From Bacteroidales bacterium (GTDB taxonomy: Bacteria; Bacteroidota; Bacteroidia; Bacteroidales; UBA932), in contig JAFZFL010000115.1 of assembly GCA_017555925.1 (NCBI GenBank), forward strand, positions 1 to 6,835: a stretch of DNA of 6,835 nt, written 5' to 3'. The position numbers and the translations under genes are program-made. Below the pieces are notes generated by a model. The model ran no database searches, was not told where the DNA came from, and saw only the letters and a program-made list of their open reading frames with translations. This document shows positions 1 to 6,195 of the stretch, in pieces (position 1 is the stretch's first letter; each line of letters starts with the position of its first letter).

Positions 1-94
1 GATTACCAATATATCTTATACTGAAGCCATTTTCTAGCATATGCATATACTTCAATCGTTCTGCATAGCCGTGTTTCTTTCTCTTTTTTAACAT
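1..94 (-). CDS. N-terminal fragment of a helix-turn-helix protein, probably IS3-type transposase OrfA (runs off the left edge)
   Basis: Reading leftward from the ATG at 94-92, 31 codons stay open to the window edge. The product starts MLKKRKKHGYAERLKY and continues MHMLENGFSIRYIGN. A very basic start, an aromatic 'YAERLKY' stretch, then 'MLENGFSIRYIG' is the usual opening of the helix-turn-helix in OrfA proteins of IS3-family insertion sequences, where a helix is followed by a 'G-x-S-I-R-x-I' turn and second helix. This rests on recognising the pattern in a short fragment; an ordinary helix-turn-helix regulator is possible. The rest of the gene, the catalytic OrfB and the far end of any element lie outside the window. 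There is no Shine-Dalgarno sequence, and the start codon sits only three bases beyond the tail of a strong hairpin (100-132), which could limit its translation from transcripts arriving from the gene at 153-596. Confidence 0.5.
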   Translation of the reverse strand, partial: MLKKRKKHGYAERLKYMHMLENGFSIRYIGN

Positions 95-99
95 AACAA

Positions 100-132
100 A
101 ACCCCAAAAGTTTTTGTCTAACTTTTGGGGTT
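100..132 (-). terminator. Hairpin, probable terminator of the Spy-like gene or end structure of an insertion sequence
   Basis: A perfect 11-bp inverted repeat pairs 100-110 (AACCCCAAAAG) with 122-132 (CTTTTGGGGTT) around an 11-base loop. On the minus strand the closing arm ends in T residues (TTTT, then GTT). It lies 20 bases past the stop codon of the gene at 153-596, which fits an intrinsic terminator for that gene. An alternative is that the repeat belongs to the end of the insertion sequence whose OrfA begins at 94: terminal repeats containing ACTTTTGGGG are, from memory, common in IS150-group elements. Both may hold, since a hairpin just ahead of a transposase start is a known way to block expression from outside transcripts. 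Confidence 0.65.
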
Positions 133-152
133 CATATCATTGGAGGTGTTTT

Positions 153-596
153 TTATTTCTTTGCCTTGGCTTCGGCCTTTTGCCTGGCAAGTTCCTCTTT
201 TTTGTAGTAAAGGCCATCTTTACCCCTCTTATACTCTTTTCCTCTTCCTATACCCTTCAAGTAGGTAATATACTGCTGCTCATCAAGTATACCCTTCAGT
301 GCAACAACATTCTTCTCTACCCATTTGCCTTGAATTGTCCTGAATGTTTCAGGATTCTGCAATCCCATACCCCGCATCTTCTCTATCTCCTCAAACATTG
401 CCTTATAGTTATGGTTCAAAATGGAATCCAAATAAAAGATTTGTGTCTGATTAAGGTTGAGTTCAGACTCCCAGTGCTCTATCTCTATTGCTGCAATCTC
501 TTCTGGACTCTTTTGCTGGGGCTGCTCTTGAGCCATTGCCGATATTGTTCCAAAAAGCATTGATATGCAGAAGAAAATTTTAAAAAATTTACTCAT
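153..596 (-). CDS. Small secreted Spy/CpxP-like periplasmic protein
   Basis: This 147-residue protein has a clear type I signal peptide: basic MSKFFK, hydrophobic core IFFCISMLFGTI, and the cleavage site SAMA|QEQ after residue 22. The mature part (about 125 residues) is charged and mostly helical, without further membrane segments. Two short motifs, LNQTQ (48-52) and LDEQQ (104-108), are about 55 residues apart and each falls in a predicted helix. They resemble the paired LTxxQ motifs of the Spy/CpxP family of periplasmic stress proteins and chaperones, although the central threonine is replaced. The C-terminus (from about 117) is rich in Lys and Arg and ends in an Ala/Lys repeat, EAKAKK. Function is inferred from size, export and motif spacing only; it could equally be an uncharacterised Bacteroidales periplasmic protein. 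The start is supported by a GGAG sequence 7 bases upstream. The gene is single, divergent from the C69 peptidase, and followed by the hairpin at 100-132. Confidence 0.8.
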   Translation of the reverse strand: MSKFFKIFFCISMLFGTISAMAQEQPQQKSPEEIAAIEIEHWESELNLNQTQIFYLDSILNHNYKAMFEEIEKMRGMGLQNPETFRTIQGKWVEKNVVALKGILDEQQYITYLKGIGRGKEYKRGKDGLYYKKEELARQKAEAKAKK

Positions 597-603
597 CGCT
601 GTT

Positions 604-607
604 CTCC
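604..607 (-). promoter_or_regulatory. Shine-Dalgarno sequence of the Spy-like gene
   Basis: On the minus strand GGAG lies 7 bases before the ATG at 596-594. It fixes that start codon and stands out because the other starts in the window have no comparable sequence, as is usual in Bacteroidota. Confidence 0.55.
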
Positions 608-627
608 AAGATTATTGTTAAATGTAC

Positions 628-635
628 TATATTTG
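628..635 (+). promoter_or_regulatory. Candidate Bacteroidetes -7 box for the C69 peptidase gene
   Basis: TATATTTG matches the TAnnTTTG consensus of the -7 element used by the primary sigma factor of Bacteroidota. It is on the same strand as the peptidase gene and about 83 bases before its ATG. I see no well-placed TTG (-33) partner about 19 bases upstream, so this is a motif match only. It would give a leader of roughly 75-80 bases that includes the inverted repeat at 642-657. Confidence 0.3.
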
Positions 636-641
636 TAAACA

Positions 642-657
642 TCTGTGACCACACAGA
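642..657. repeat. Short inverted repeat in the divergent intergenic region
   Basis: TCTGTG (642-647) and CACAGA (652-657) are perfect reverse complements separated by ACCA. The repeat lies just downstream of the candidate -7 box, between the two divergent genes. It could be an operator or a small hairpin in the peptidase leader. A repeat of this size also occurs by chance, so the call is weak. The rest of the 597-717 gap is AT-rich and shows no small gene. Confidence 0.25.
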
Positions 658-717
658 CGGAATGCGAAGTTATACAAAAAAATATAATTATAAAACTATT
701 TGATAATCAACACTAAT

Positions 718-2451
718 ATGAAATTTGGAACAAGATTTTTAACTATTGTTGCTGCATTCATTCTTCTTAATGTGGCAAACGCATTTGCCTGCACCAATAT
801 ACTTGTAACGAAAGGGGCAAGTAAAGATGGTTCTGTTATGGTAACATACGCGGCAGATGCCCATATACTTTATGGCGAACTTTACCACACCCCGGCAGGC
901 ATATTTCCTAAAGGAAGCATCCTGAAAGTTTTTGAGTGGGATACAGGAAAATATATGGGAGATATTGCCCAAGTGGAAAGGACCTATTCAACAATGGGAA
1001 ATATGAATGAGCACCAGCTGATTATAACAGAAACCACCTTTGGCGGCCGCGATGAACTTGCAGATTCAACCGCAGTGATGGATTACGGTTCTCTCATTTA
1101 CATTACCCTCCAAAGAGCAAAAACTGCACGTGAGGCCATTGCTGTAATGACTTCGCTTGTAGAAGAGTATGGTTATGCTTCAGCAGGAGAATCATTCTCC
1201 ATTGCCGACAAGGATGAAGTTTGGATTATGGAGATGGTAGGAAAGGGCACCAAATTGAACAAGAAGGGTGTAAACGTAAACAAAGGAGCTGTATGGGTTG
1301 CTGTCCGTATTCCCGACGGATATATCTCTGCACATGCAAACTGCTCAAGAATAGACACCTTCCCTTTGAATGACCCTGAGAACTGCATATACAAGGAAGA
1401 TGTTATTGATTTTGCAAGAGAGATGGGCTACTTTGAGGGTAAAGATGAAGAGTTCAGCTTCTGTGACGCCTATGCTCCAGCAAGTTATGAAACTTTGAGA
1501 GGTTGCGAAACACGCGTATGGAGTGCCTTCAATATTCTTGGCAAAGGTAAAATTGGAGAGAAGGATGCTCAGGAATATTTTGATTTTGCCCTTGGATTGG
1601 ATACCCAAAACAAAATGCCTCTTTACATCAAACCTTATGACAAACTATCATTGAAAGAGGTTGCAGATGTCATGCGCGACCACTTTGACGGCACCCCACT
1701 TGACATGCATCTTGATGTTGGAGCAGGAGGCGGAGAGGCTCCATACAGATGGCGTCCTATGAACTTTACAGTTGGAGAAAATGAATTTGCCTTTGAACGT
1801 GCAATTGCAACACAACAGACAGGATTCTGGCTATTGGGACAAGCCCGCAGCTGGCTTCCGGATGAGATTGGTGGTATTATCTGGTTTGGCGTTGATGATG
1901 CAGCCACATCTTGTCTTACACCAATCTATTCATCATCGGTACGAGTTCCAGAATGTTTTGCAGTAGGCAACGGAAATATGACAACATACTCACCTACATC
2001 TGCCTTCTGGCTATTCAACAGAGTAGCACAATTTGCATATTTGAGATATAATGTGCTTCACCCTGAAATTGTAAAGACAGCAAACGAACATGAGAATGGA
2101 GCCTTACAGATTATACCTACAGTAGATAAAGAGGCGTTGAGAATATACAACTCCAATCCTAATGAGGTTAAAGAGTACTTGACAAACTGGTCTGAGCTCT
2201 TCGCTTCAAGAATGTTCAAAAAATGGAAAGAGCTTGACGAGTACCTTTTGATCAAATTTATAGATGGTAACATTAAGGCTCAAAACCCTGATGGTTCATT
2301 CAAAGACAATGGCTACGGAAAAGGCATACCGGCAAATCCAAAATATGGCGGTTACTCAAGAAAGTTCCTTGAAGCAATTGCCGCCGACCCTGCAGCTGCC
2401 ATTACAATCGTTCCTAAAGCAGCACCGGCAGACAGCGTTGCAGTGCAATAA
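718..2451 (+). CDS. Secreted C69-family (PepD-like) dipeptidase
   Basis: The 577-residue product starts with a signal peptide (MKFGTRFLT, then core IVAAFILLNVA) ending NAFA|C. Cys25 directly follows the cleavage site and opens the block CTNILVTKGASKDGSVMVTY, which is the conserved start of peptidase family C69 (Pfam Peptidase_C69). These are N-terminal-nucleophile hydrolases that cleave dipeptides, so signal cleavage itself would expose the catalytic Cys. The family fold continues to about residue 450, with recognisable blocks near 100-125 (the E-TTFGGR region), 155-175 (GESFSIAD, then VWIMEM) and 205-225. A C-terminal extension of about 120 residues ends in an Ala/Pro-rich tail. The length is greater than cytoplasmic PepD enzymes (about 470) and fits the secreted Bacteroidota forms. 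Its likely role is peptide breakdown in the periplasm or outside the cell. The sequence before Cys25 (A-F-A) is a poor lipobox, so lipid attachment is unlikely. The ATG at 718 was preferred to an in-frame TTG at 700, which only adds six polar residues before the signal peptide. No Shine-Dalgarno sequence is visible. The gene stands alone. Confidence 0.92.
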   Translation: MKFGTRFLTIVAAFILLNVANAFACTNILVTKGASKDGSVMVTYAADAHILYGELYHTPAGIFPKGSILKVFEWDTGKYMGDIAQVERTYSTMGNMNEHQLIITETTFGGRDELADSTAVMDYGSLIYITLQRAKTAREAIAVMTSLVEEYGYASAGESFSIADKDEVWIMEMVGKGTKLNKKGVNVNKGAVWVAVRIPDGYISAHANCSRIDTFPLNDPENCIYKEDVIDFAREMGYFEGKDEEFSFCDAYAPASYETLRGCETRVWSAFNILGKGKIGEKDAQEYFDFALGLDTQNKMPLYIKPYDKLSLKEVADVMRDHFDGTPLDMHLDVGAGGGEAPYRWRPMNFTVGENEFAFERAIATQQTGFWLLGQARSWLPDEIGGIIWFGVDDAATSCLTPIYSSSVRVPECFAVGNGNMTTYSPTSAFWLFNRVAQFAYLRYNVLHPEIVKTANEHENGALQIIPTVDKEALRIYNSNPNEVKEYLTNWSELFASRMFKKWKELDEYLLIKFIDGNIKAQNPDGSFKDNGYGKGIPANPKYGGYSRKFLEAIAADPAAAITIVPKAAPADSVAVQ

Positions 2452-2471
2452 CCGACGCATTATATGAAGTC

Positions 2472-2523
2472 AAATGACTCAAAAGACCGAATTGCATCAA
2501 TTCTCTCTTTTGAGTCATTTTTT
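2472..2523 (+). terminator. Two-tier hairpin terminator of the peptidase gene, possibly acting in both directions
   Basis: A perfect 15-bp inverted repeat pairs 2472-2486 with 2506-2520 (AAATGACTCAAAAGA and its complement). Its loop contains a second perfect 6-bp stem, GAATTG (2489-2494) with CAATTC (2498-2503), closed by the triplet CAT. On the plus strand the stem runs straight into TTTTTT (2518-2523), the pattern of an intrinsic terminator 20 bases after the peptidase stop. It lies between two convergent genes and only about 10 bases past the stop of the leftward gene at 2531, so it probably also ends the efflux operon, although the T-run on that side is short. Confidence 0.88.
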
Positions 2524-2530
2524 CTCTCTT

Positions 2531-4132
2531 TTACAATTGCTCCAGTTCAAGTATACCGTCTCTGTTCATCATAACACGATAGCGGTGGTATGAGACCTCC
2601 CCGTTACAAGTAAACTGAAATATAAAATTGATATAGTATATTTTGCTTACCGATATTGTGTTGATCTCTATCTGATCAAAAGGTTGCTTGTCATCTCCAT
2701 TCTGCAATTGATTTACATAAGGATAGATAACCTGGGGGTTATCCATCTTTTTTATGAATGAGGAGAAGTTGAAAAGCAGTATTTTGTTTATACCCTCTAT
2801 CTCATATTCCGATGTGGATTCAAGAGACCGGCTGTCAAGTTCTATAAGGTTTCTATAGAACAATATGCTCTCCTGATTTATCCTGTTTTCAACATCAACA
2901 ATTACAGAACGGCTGCGTATATCCATAATATGCTGCGGCACTTTGCTCTGTGGCAGAAAATCAAACCCTTCACGGCTTCTGCCTATGACTGTATCTTTTA
3001 CTTTAAGTATAGTCTTGTTATCAAAATATTTGAGCTTGCGATTACTTGCAAAGGCCGAACGGATAAGCTCCTTGATTCTATCTTTAAGCATATAACTCAC
3101 AACAAGCGCAACAAAAAGGGGCATTGTAAAGTTGCCGTACTTCTGCTGGAAAGCAAATGCTACCGTTGTTGCAAAAATCATTGAAAGGCCGGCCGCTATA
3201 CTGTAATACACCTGTTCTGCAATAACTCCACTTTTACGTTTGTCCACACTCAGGAAGAGGTCACTCTCAACATACTTCTTAAGCACACTCCACCTGTAGA
3301 GAAGATTTGCATTATGTTTGTCATTTCCCTCTTCCAACACACTATAACCACGCTCCTTTTTATACTTTCCAAGATCTGAAACCAACCTTTTAATAAAAAT
3401 TTCCACATCCCCCATTTCACCTGCAACCAGCCCATTTATTTTATGCACATACATTTGAGCAAGATTTATAATGAACTCCTCTCCAAATGTGTAATAATCA
3501 TATAGTTTATCATCCACCCTATCTGTCAGCAATTTACGCAGCCTTCCATAGCCCCAGAGTACGGCAAACACCTCTCTTCTGAAATTCAGGATGCCCTCCG
3601 TTCCCGTTTCACAATTTTCACTCCCCTTAAATATATTATACCTCTCCCTGCAGGCACTTTTAAAAATGGCACAGAACATCTTTATCTGGTACTCATACTC
3701 CGCAATATTTGCATTTGTTGGAAACTCCACAACATTAAGTACAGCATTTGTCAGGAAGCCAAGTGGAGTACGAGTAGACGGGTCTATTTTAAGTTCCTCG
3801 TTTTTATGCAGATCATCAGCCTGCATCCAGGAACCGTCACCACAAAAAGATAGCTCATTAATTGCTCCCTCCCCAACCATCTGCCGCAGATTATACACCG
3901 GAGTTATTGTTCTGTAATAACTGGTAATATCTGAATAGAACTGTTCCCGGGAATAGGTGAGAGCATTCACATCAAGCGAAGCCGGCACAAAAATCCAGCA
4001 CTCCTGACGGAACTGTTCGGGTTTCAATTTATCTCCCGACAATCCGTTTCCGGTATAATTCAAATTTTTCTCATACCATATCTTGAATTCCAATGAGAAT
4101 TTGTCATGTACCCTTGTCCTTATCTTTACCAT
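2531..4132 (-). CDS. Uncharacterised 533-residue protein with a central membrane hairpin, last gene of the efflux operon
   Basis: I do not recognise this family. The protein has three parts: a soluble N-terminal region of about 305 residues; two closely spaced membrane segments at about 307-329 (SIAAGLSMIFATTVAFAF) and 335-349 (FTMPLFVALVVSYML), joined by a short QQKYGNF turn; and a soluble C-terminal region of about 180 residues. The basic residues after the second segment (KDRIKELIR) and before the first (DKRK) suggest that both soluble parts face the cytoplasm with a small periplasmic turn. There is no signal peptide. The N-terminal region has several Cys residues (45, 97, 154, 161, 174) but no clear metal-binding spacing, and I see no Walker, kinase or nuclease motif. 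The last 50 residues look beta-rich (alternating YYINFIFQFT and SYHRYRVMM). It starts 26 bases after the stop of the efflux gene on the same strand, so co-transcription is likely, though a functional link to export is only inferred. No Shine-Dalgarno sequence is evident. Neighbouring stop codons and the terminator at 2472-2523 mark the operon end. Confidence 0.85.
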   Translation of the reverse strand: MVKIRTRVHDKFSLEFKIWYEKNLNYTGNGLSGDKLKPEQFRQECWIFVPASLDVNALTYSREQFYSDITSYYRTITPVYNLRQMVGEGAINELSFCGDGSWMQADDLHKNEELKIDPSTRTPLGFLTNAVLNVVEFPTNANIAEYEYQIKMFCAIFKSACRERYNIFKGSENCETGTEGILNFRREVFAVLWGYGRLRKLLTDRVDDKLYDYYTFGEEFIINLAQMYVHKINGLVAGEMGDVEIFIKRLVSDLGKYKKERGYSVLEEGNDKHNANLLYRWSVLKKYVESDLFLSVDKRKSGVIAEQVYYSIAAGLSMIFATTVAFAFQQKYGNFTMPLFVALVVSYMLKDRIKELIRSAFASNRKLKYFDNKTILKVKDTVIGRSREGFDFLPQSKVPQHIMDIRSRSVIVDVENRINQESILFYRNLIELDSRSLESTSEYEIEGINKILLFNFSSFIKKMDNPQVIYPYVNQLQNGDDKQPFDQIEINTISVSKIYYINFIFQFTCNGEVSYHRYRVMMNRDGILELEQL

Positions 4133-4158
4133 AGTCTTTTAAATTTTCAAAAACCGGA

Positions 4159-6135
4159 TTAATGGCTGTTTGTCCCATACAGCCCCAATGCCTTAAGGTA
4201 ATCTGCCTTAGCTATATTCTGCTGCAACAAAACCTCTACATACCTGCTTTGAGCCTGAATCCATGTCAACTGAGCAGACAAAACATCAAGGATTGTAAGT
4301 TTCCCCTCGCTATAGCTGAATGTGTTGAGCTCCAGATTGTTTTGGGCGATATCCACTCCTTGTTCCGCAAGCGGCAATTGGCTTGAGGCCTGTTCATATC
4401 TCACTTTTGCTCCATAAAGTTCCCTCACAATATTATCTTCCACCTTTCCTCTCTCATACTCCGCATTATCTATCATGGAGCGCTGCCATCCTATACTATT
4501 CGCCCTACTCCCCCACGCAAAAATTGGAAGAGTAAAACTTGCATAGATATTTGTATTGAATTTGGCTTCTCCATTAAAATTAATGGCAGGAGTACCCCAG
4601 CTCTGCTGTAATCCCACATTGAGTTTGGGGCCAAAACTGCTCTTCACCAAATTTAGCTGTTTTTGCTCATAATTCATATTAAGCTGAGCTATTTTATACT
4701 CAATTCTGTTAAAAATCGCATTACCGCCATCTACGGGCAAACCAATCTCCATTAACGGAGCGTCCTGCCCGCTTCCCAACAACAGAACCGGCCGGTCAGG
4801 TCTCTCCCCCATCATTACATTAAGATTTTGAAGAGACTCAATATAACTGCCATACGCCTGACTCCTGCCAATATTGGCCTCTGCCAATCTGCTCAAGATC
4901 TGCAAATAATCTGTTTGCGCAACCAGCCCCTCCTCATATCTTATATGCAGAACCACCGCCAATGAATCTATAATATTTACATAACGGCAGGCTATATCAT
5001 ACAGCTGTTTCTGTGCAAAACTGCTCCAGAACGCAACCTCTGCCATATATATTACATTTTGCCTTGTGAGCAATTCATTTGCATTTGCTATGGAATCCTT
5101 TATTTTGGCCGACAGATATTTTACTCTTGCACCGCTACCGTAGAGAGCCTGAGACAATTGGGCCACAACACTATATGAATTGTGCGGCATATCAATTACA
5201 TCCTCGCCAAAAGCCATACTGCTTACATTTGTCCTATAATTTGAATTGCCCGAAAGGTCCAAACGCGGGAGCATGGAACTCTTTGAATATGCCATCATCT
5301 GGCGCATTGCCTGAGTGTTTGCAGCTGCCTGCTGAATTTCGGGGCTGTAAGCCTCTACACGTGCTTTAAAATTCTCAACATCAAGTACCAAAGTATCACC
5401 TTCAACTCCTTTAAACTCTGTTTGCCTCTCTTGTGCAAAACTCACAAAAGGCAAGAGAGAGAGTCCCACAAATAGAAACATAACTTTTTTACCCATTCCT
5501 TTATGGGATTTGCGTGCTACACCAAAGAAAATACAATAGGCTACTGGCAATACAAAAATTGTCAGAAGAGTTGCCATAAACAAACCGCCCATTATTGTTG
5601 CAGCCATACCGGCAAACATTGCATCAAAGAGCAATGGCACCATTCCAAGTATTGTTGTGCCCGAAGCCATTGTTACCGGAACTATCCTTGTTTTTGTTGC
5701 CCGGACTACGGCATCAAGTGAACCCAATCCGTTCTTCTGCTCAATATCAATCTGCTCAACGAGAACTATTGCATTCTTTATATTCATTCCTATCAGTCCC
5801 AACAGACCAAGTATTGCAAAAAAATCGAGTGATTTCCCAAACACTATAAGCCCCCATACAACGCCAATGAAAATAAGCGGCAACATTGACACTATTACCA
5901 AAGGCTTCCTGTATGCAGTTGGAAAGAGAAGCAACAATACAAAATATATAATAAGAAAAGTCAGTGGTATATATTTGCCAAGGGCCCTGTTTGATCGCTC
6001 CTGCTGCTGTTGTTCTCCAAAGTATGTGAGAGCATATCCGTCGGGAAGAGAGATGGAGTCCTTTAGAGTTCCATAAATAGTGTGGAAAGCGGCAATGGCA
6101 TTCACGCTCCTTAATGGATCACACTGCATGAGCAT
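4159..6135 (-). CDS. C-terminal part of an RND (HAE1) efflux permease fused to a TolC-type outer-membrane factor
   Basis: From the ATG at 6135 the frame encodes 658 residues in two parts. Residues 1-50 are the end of the second periplasmic loop of an RND drug exporter. Five membrane segments follow, equivalent to TM8-TM12: about 53-74, 77-100, 103-127 (with GLIGMNIKNAIVLVEQ, the conserved TM10 block), 150-173 and 175-205. A short basic linker (VARKSHKGMGKK) leads to a signal-peptide-like segment (214-234, SFA|QE). Residues 235-658 are an outer-membrane factor of the TolC/OEP family: two long helical repeats (about 255-445 and 475-650), with typical blocks YEEGLVAQTDYLQ, SFTLPIFAWGSR and GKLTILDVLSAQLTWIQAQS. 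In the cell this would form the inner-membrane pump and the outer-membrane exit duct of a tripartite exporter. The ATG at 6135 is the first in-frame ATG after a premature stop at 6196-6198 and has no ribosome-binding site. It lies inside a periplasmic domain, so it is unlikely to be a natural start. The piece belongs with 6196-6835. Confidence 0.85.
   Translation of the reverse strand: MLMQCDPLRSVNAIAAFHTIYGTLKDSISLPDGYALTYFGEQQQQERSNRALGKYIPLTFLIIYFVLLLLFPTAYRKPLVIVSMLPLIFIGVVWGLIVFGKSLDFFAILGLLGLIGMNIKNAIVLVEQIDIEQKNGLGSLDAVVRATKTRIVPVTMASGTTILGMVPLLFDAMFAGMAATIMGGLFMATLLTIFVLPVAYCIFFGVARKSHKGMGKKVMFLFVGLSLLPFVSFAQERQTEFKGVEGDTLVLDVENFKARVEAYSPEIQQAAANTQAMRQMMAYSKSSMLPRLDLSGNSNYRTNVSSMAFGEDVIDMPHNSYSVVAQLSQALYGSGARVKYLSAKIKDSIANANELLTRQNVIYMAEVAFWSSFAQKQLYDIACRYVNIIDSLAVVLHIRYEEGLVAQTDYLQILSRLAEANIGRSQAYGSYIESLQNLNVMMGERPDRPVLLLGSGQDAPLMEIGLPVDGGNAIFNRIEYKIAQLNMNYEQKQLNLVKSSFGPKLNVGLQQSWGTPAINFNGEAKFNTNIYASFTLPIFAWGSRANSIGWQRSMIDNAEYERGKVEDNIVRELYGAKVRYEQASSQLPLAEQGVDIAQNNLELNTFSYSEGKLTILDVLSAQLTWIQAQSRYVEVLLQQNIAKADYLKALGLYGTNSH
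5434..5496 (-). other. Internal signal peptide at the RND/OMF junction
   Basis: Residues 214-234 of the fusion read MGKKVMFLFVGLSLLPFVSFA and are followed by QERQ. This has a basic start, a hydrophobic core and a small-residue SFA|QE cleavage site, as expected for the N-terminus of a free-standing outer-membrane factor. Its ATG (5496-5494) is preceded on the minus strand by AAAGGA, which touches the start codon and is too close for an ideal Shine-Dalgarno sequence. The segment may act as a thirteenth membrane anchor that carries the channel domain to the periplasm and is then cut, or as an internal translation start. Confidence 0.7.
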
Positions 6136-6195
6136 AACACGTTCACGGTTATAACGCTTTATTTTTCCATATCTGTACTTTATATCAAAATCATC

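Noticed and set aside
114..563. A 149-codon plus-strand reading frame opposite the Spy-like gene
   Set aside because: It starts inside the hairpin, has low-complexity Leu/Cys-rich content, and is antisense to a gene with a clear signal peptide and ribosome-binding site.
642..657. CRP-type operator (TGTGA-N6-TCACA)
   Set aside because: Only one TGTGA half-site is present and the spacing does not fit; it is reported only as a short inverted repeat.
700..717. TTG at 700 as the start of the C69 peptidase
   Set aside because: It would put six polar residues before a complete signal peptide that begins at the ATG at 718.
3591..3917. A 108-codon plus-strand reading frame opposite the 533-residue protein
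   Set aside because: It is antisense to a long continuous gene, has no start signal, and its composition is a mirror of that gene.
5657..6076. A 139-codon plus-strand reading frame
   Set aside because: It is antisense to the highly conserved TM8-TM11 region of the permease and shows no recognisable protein features.
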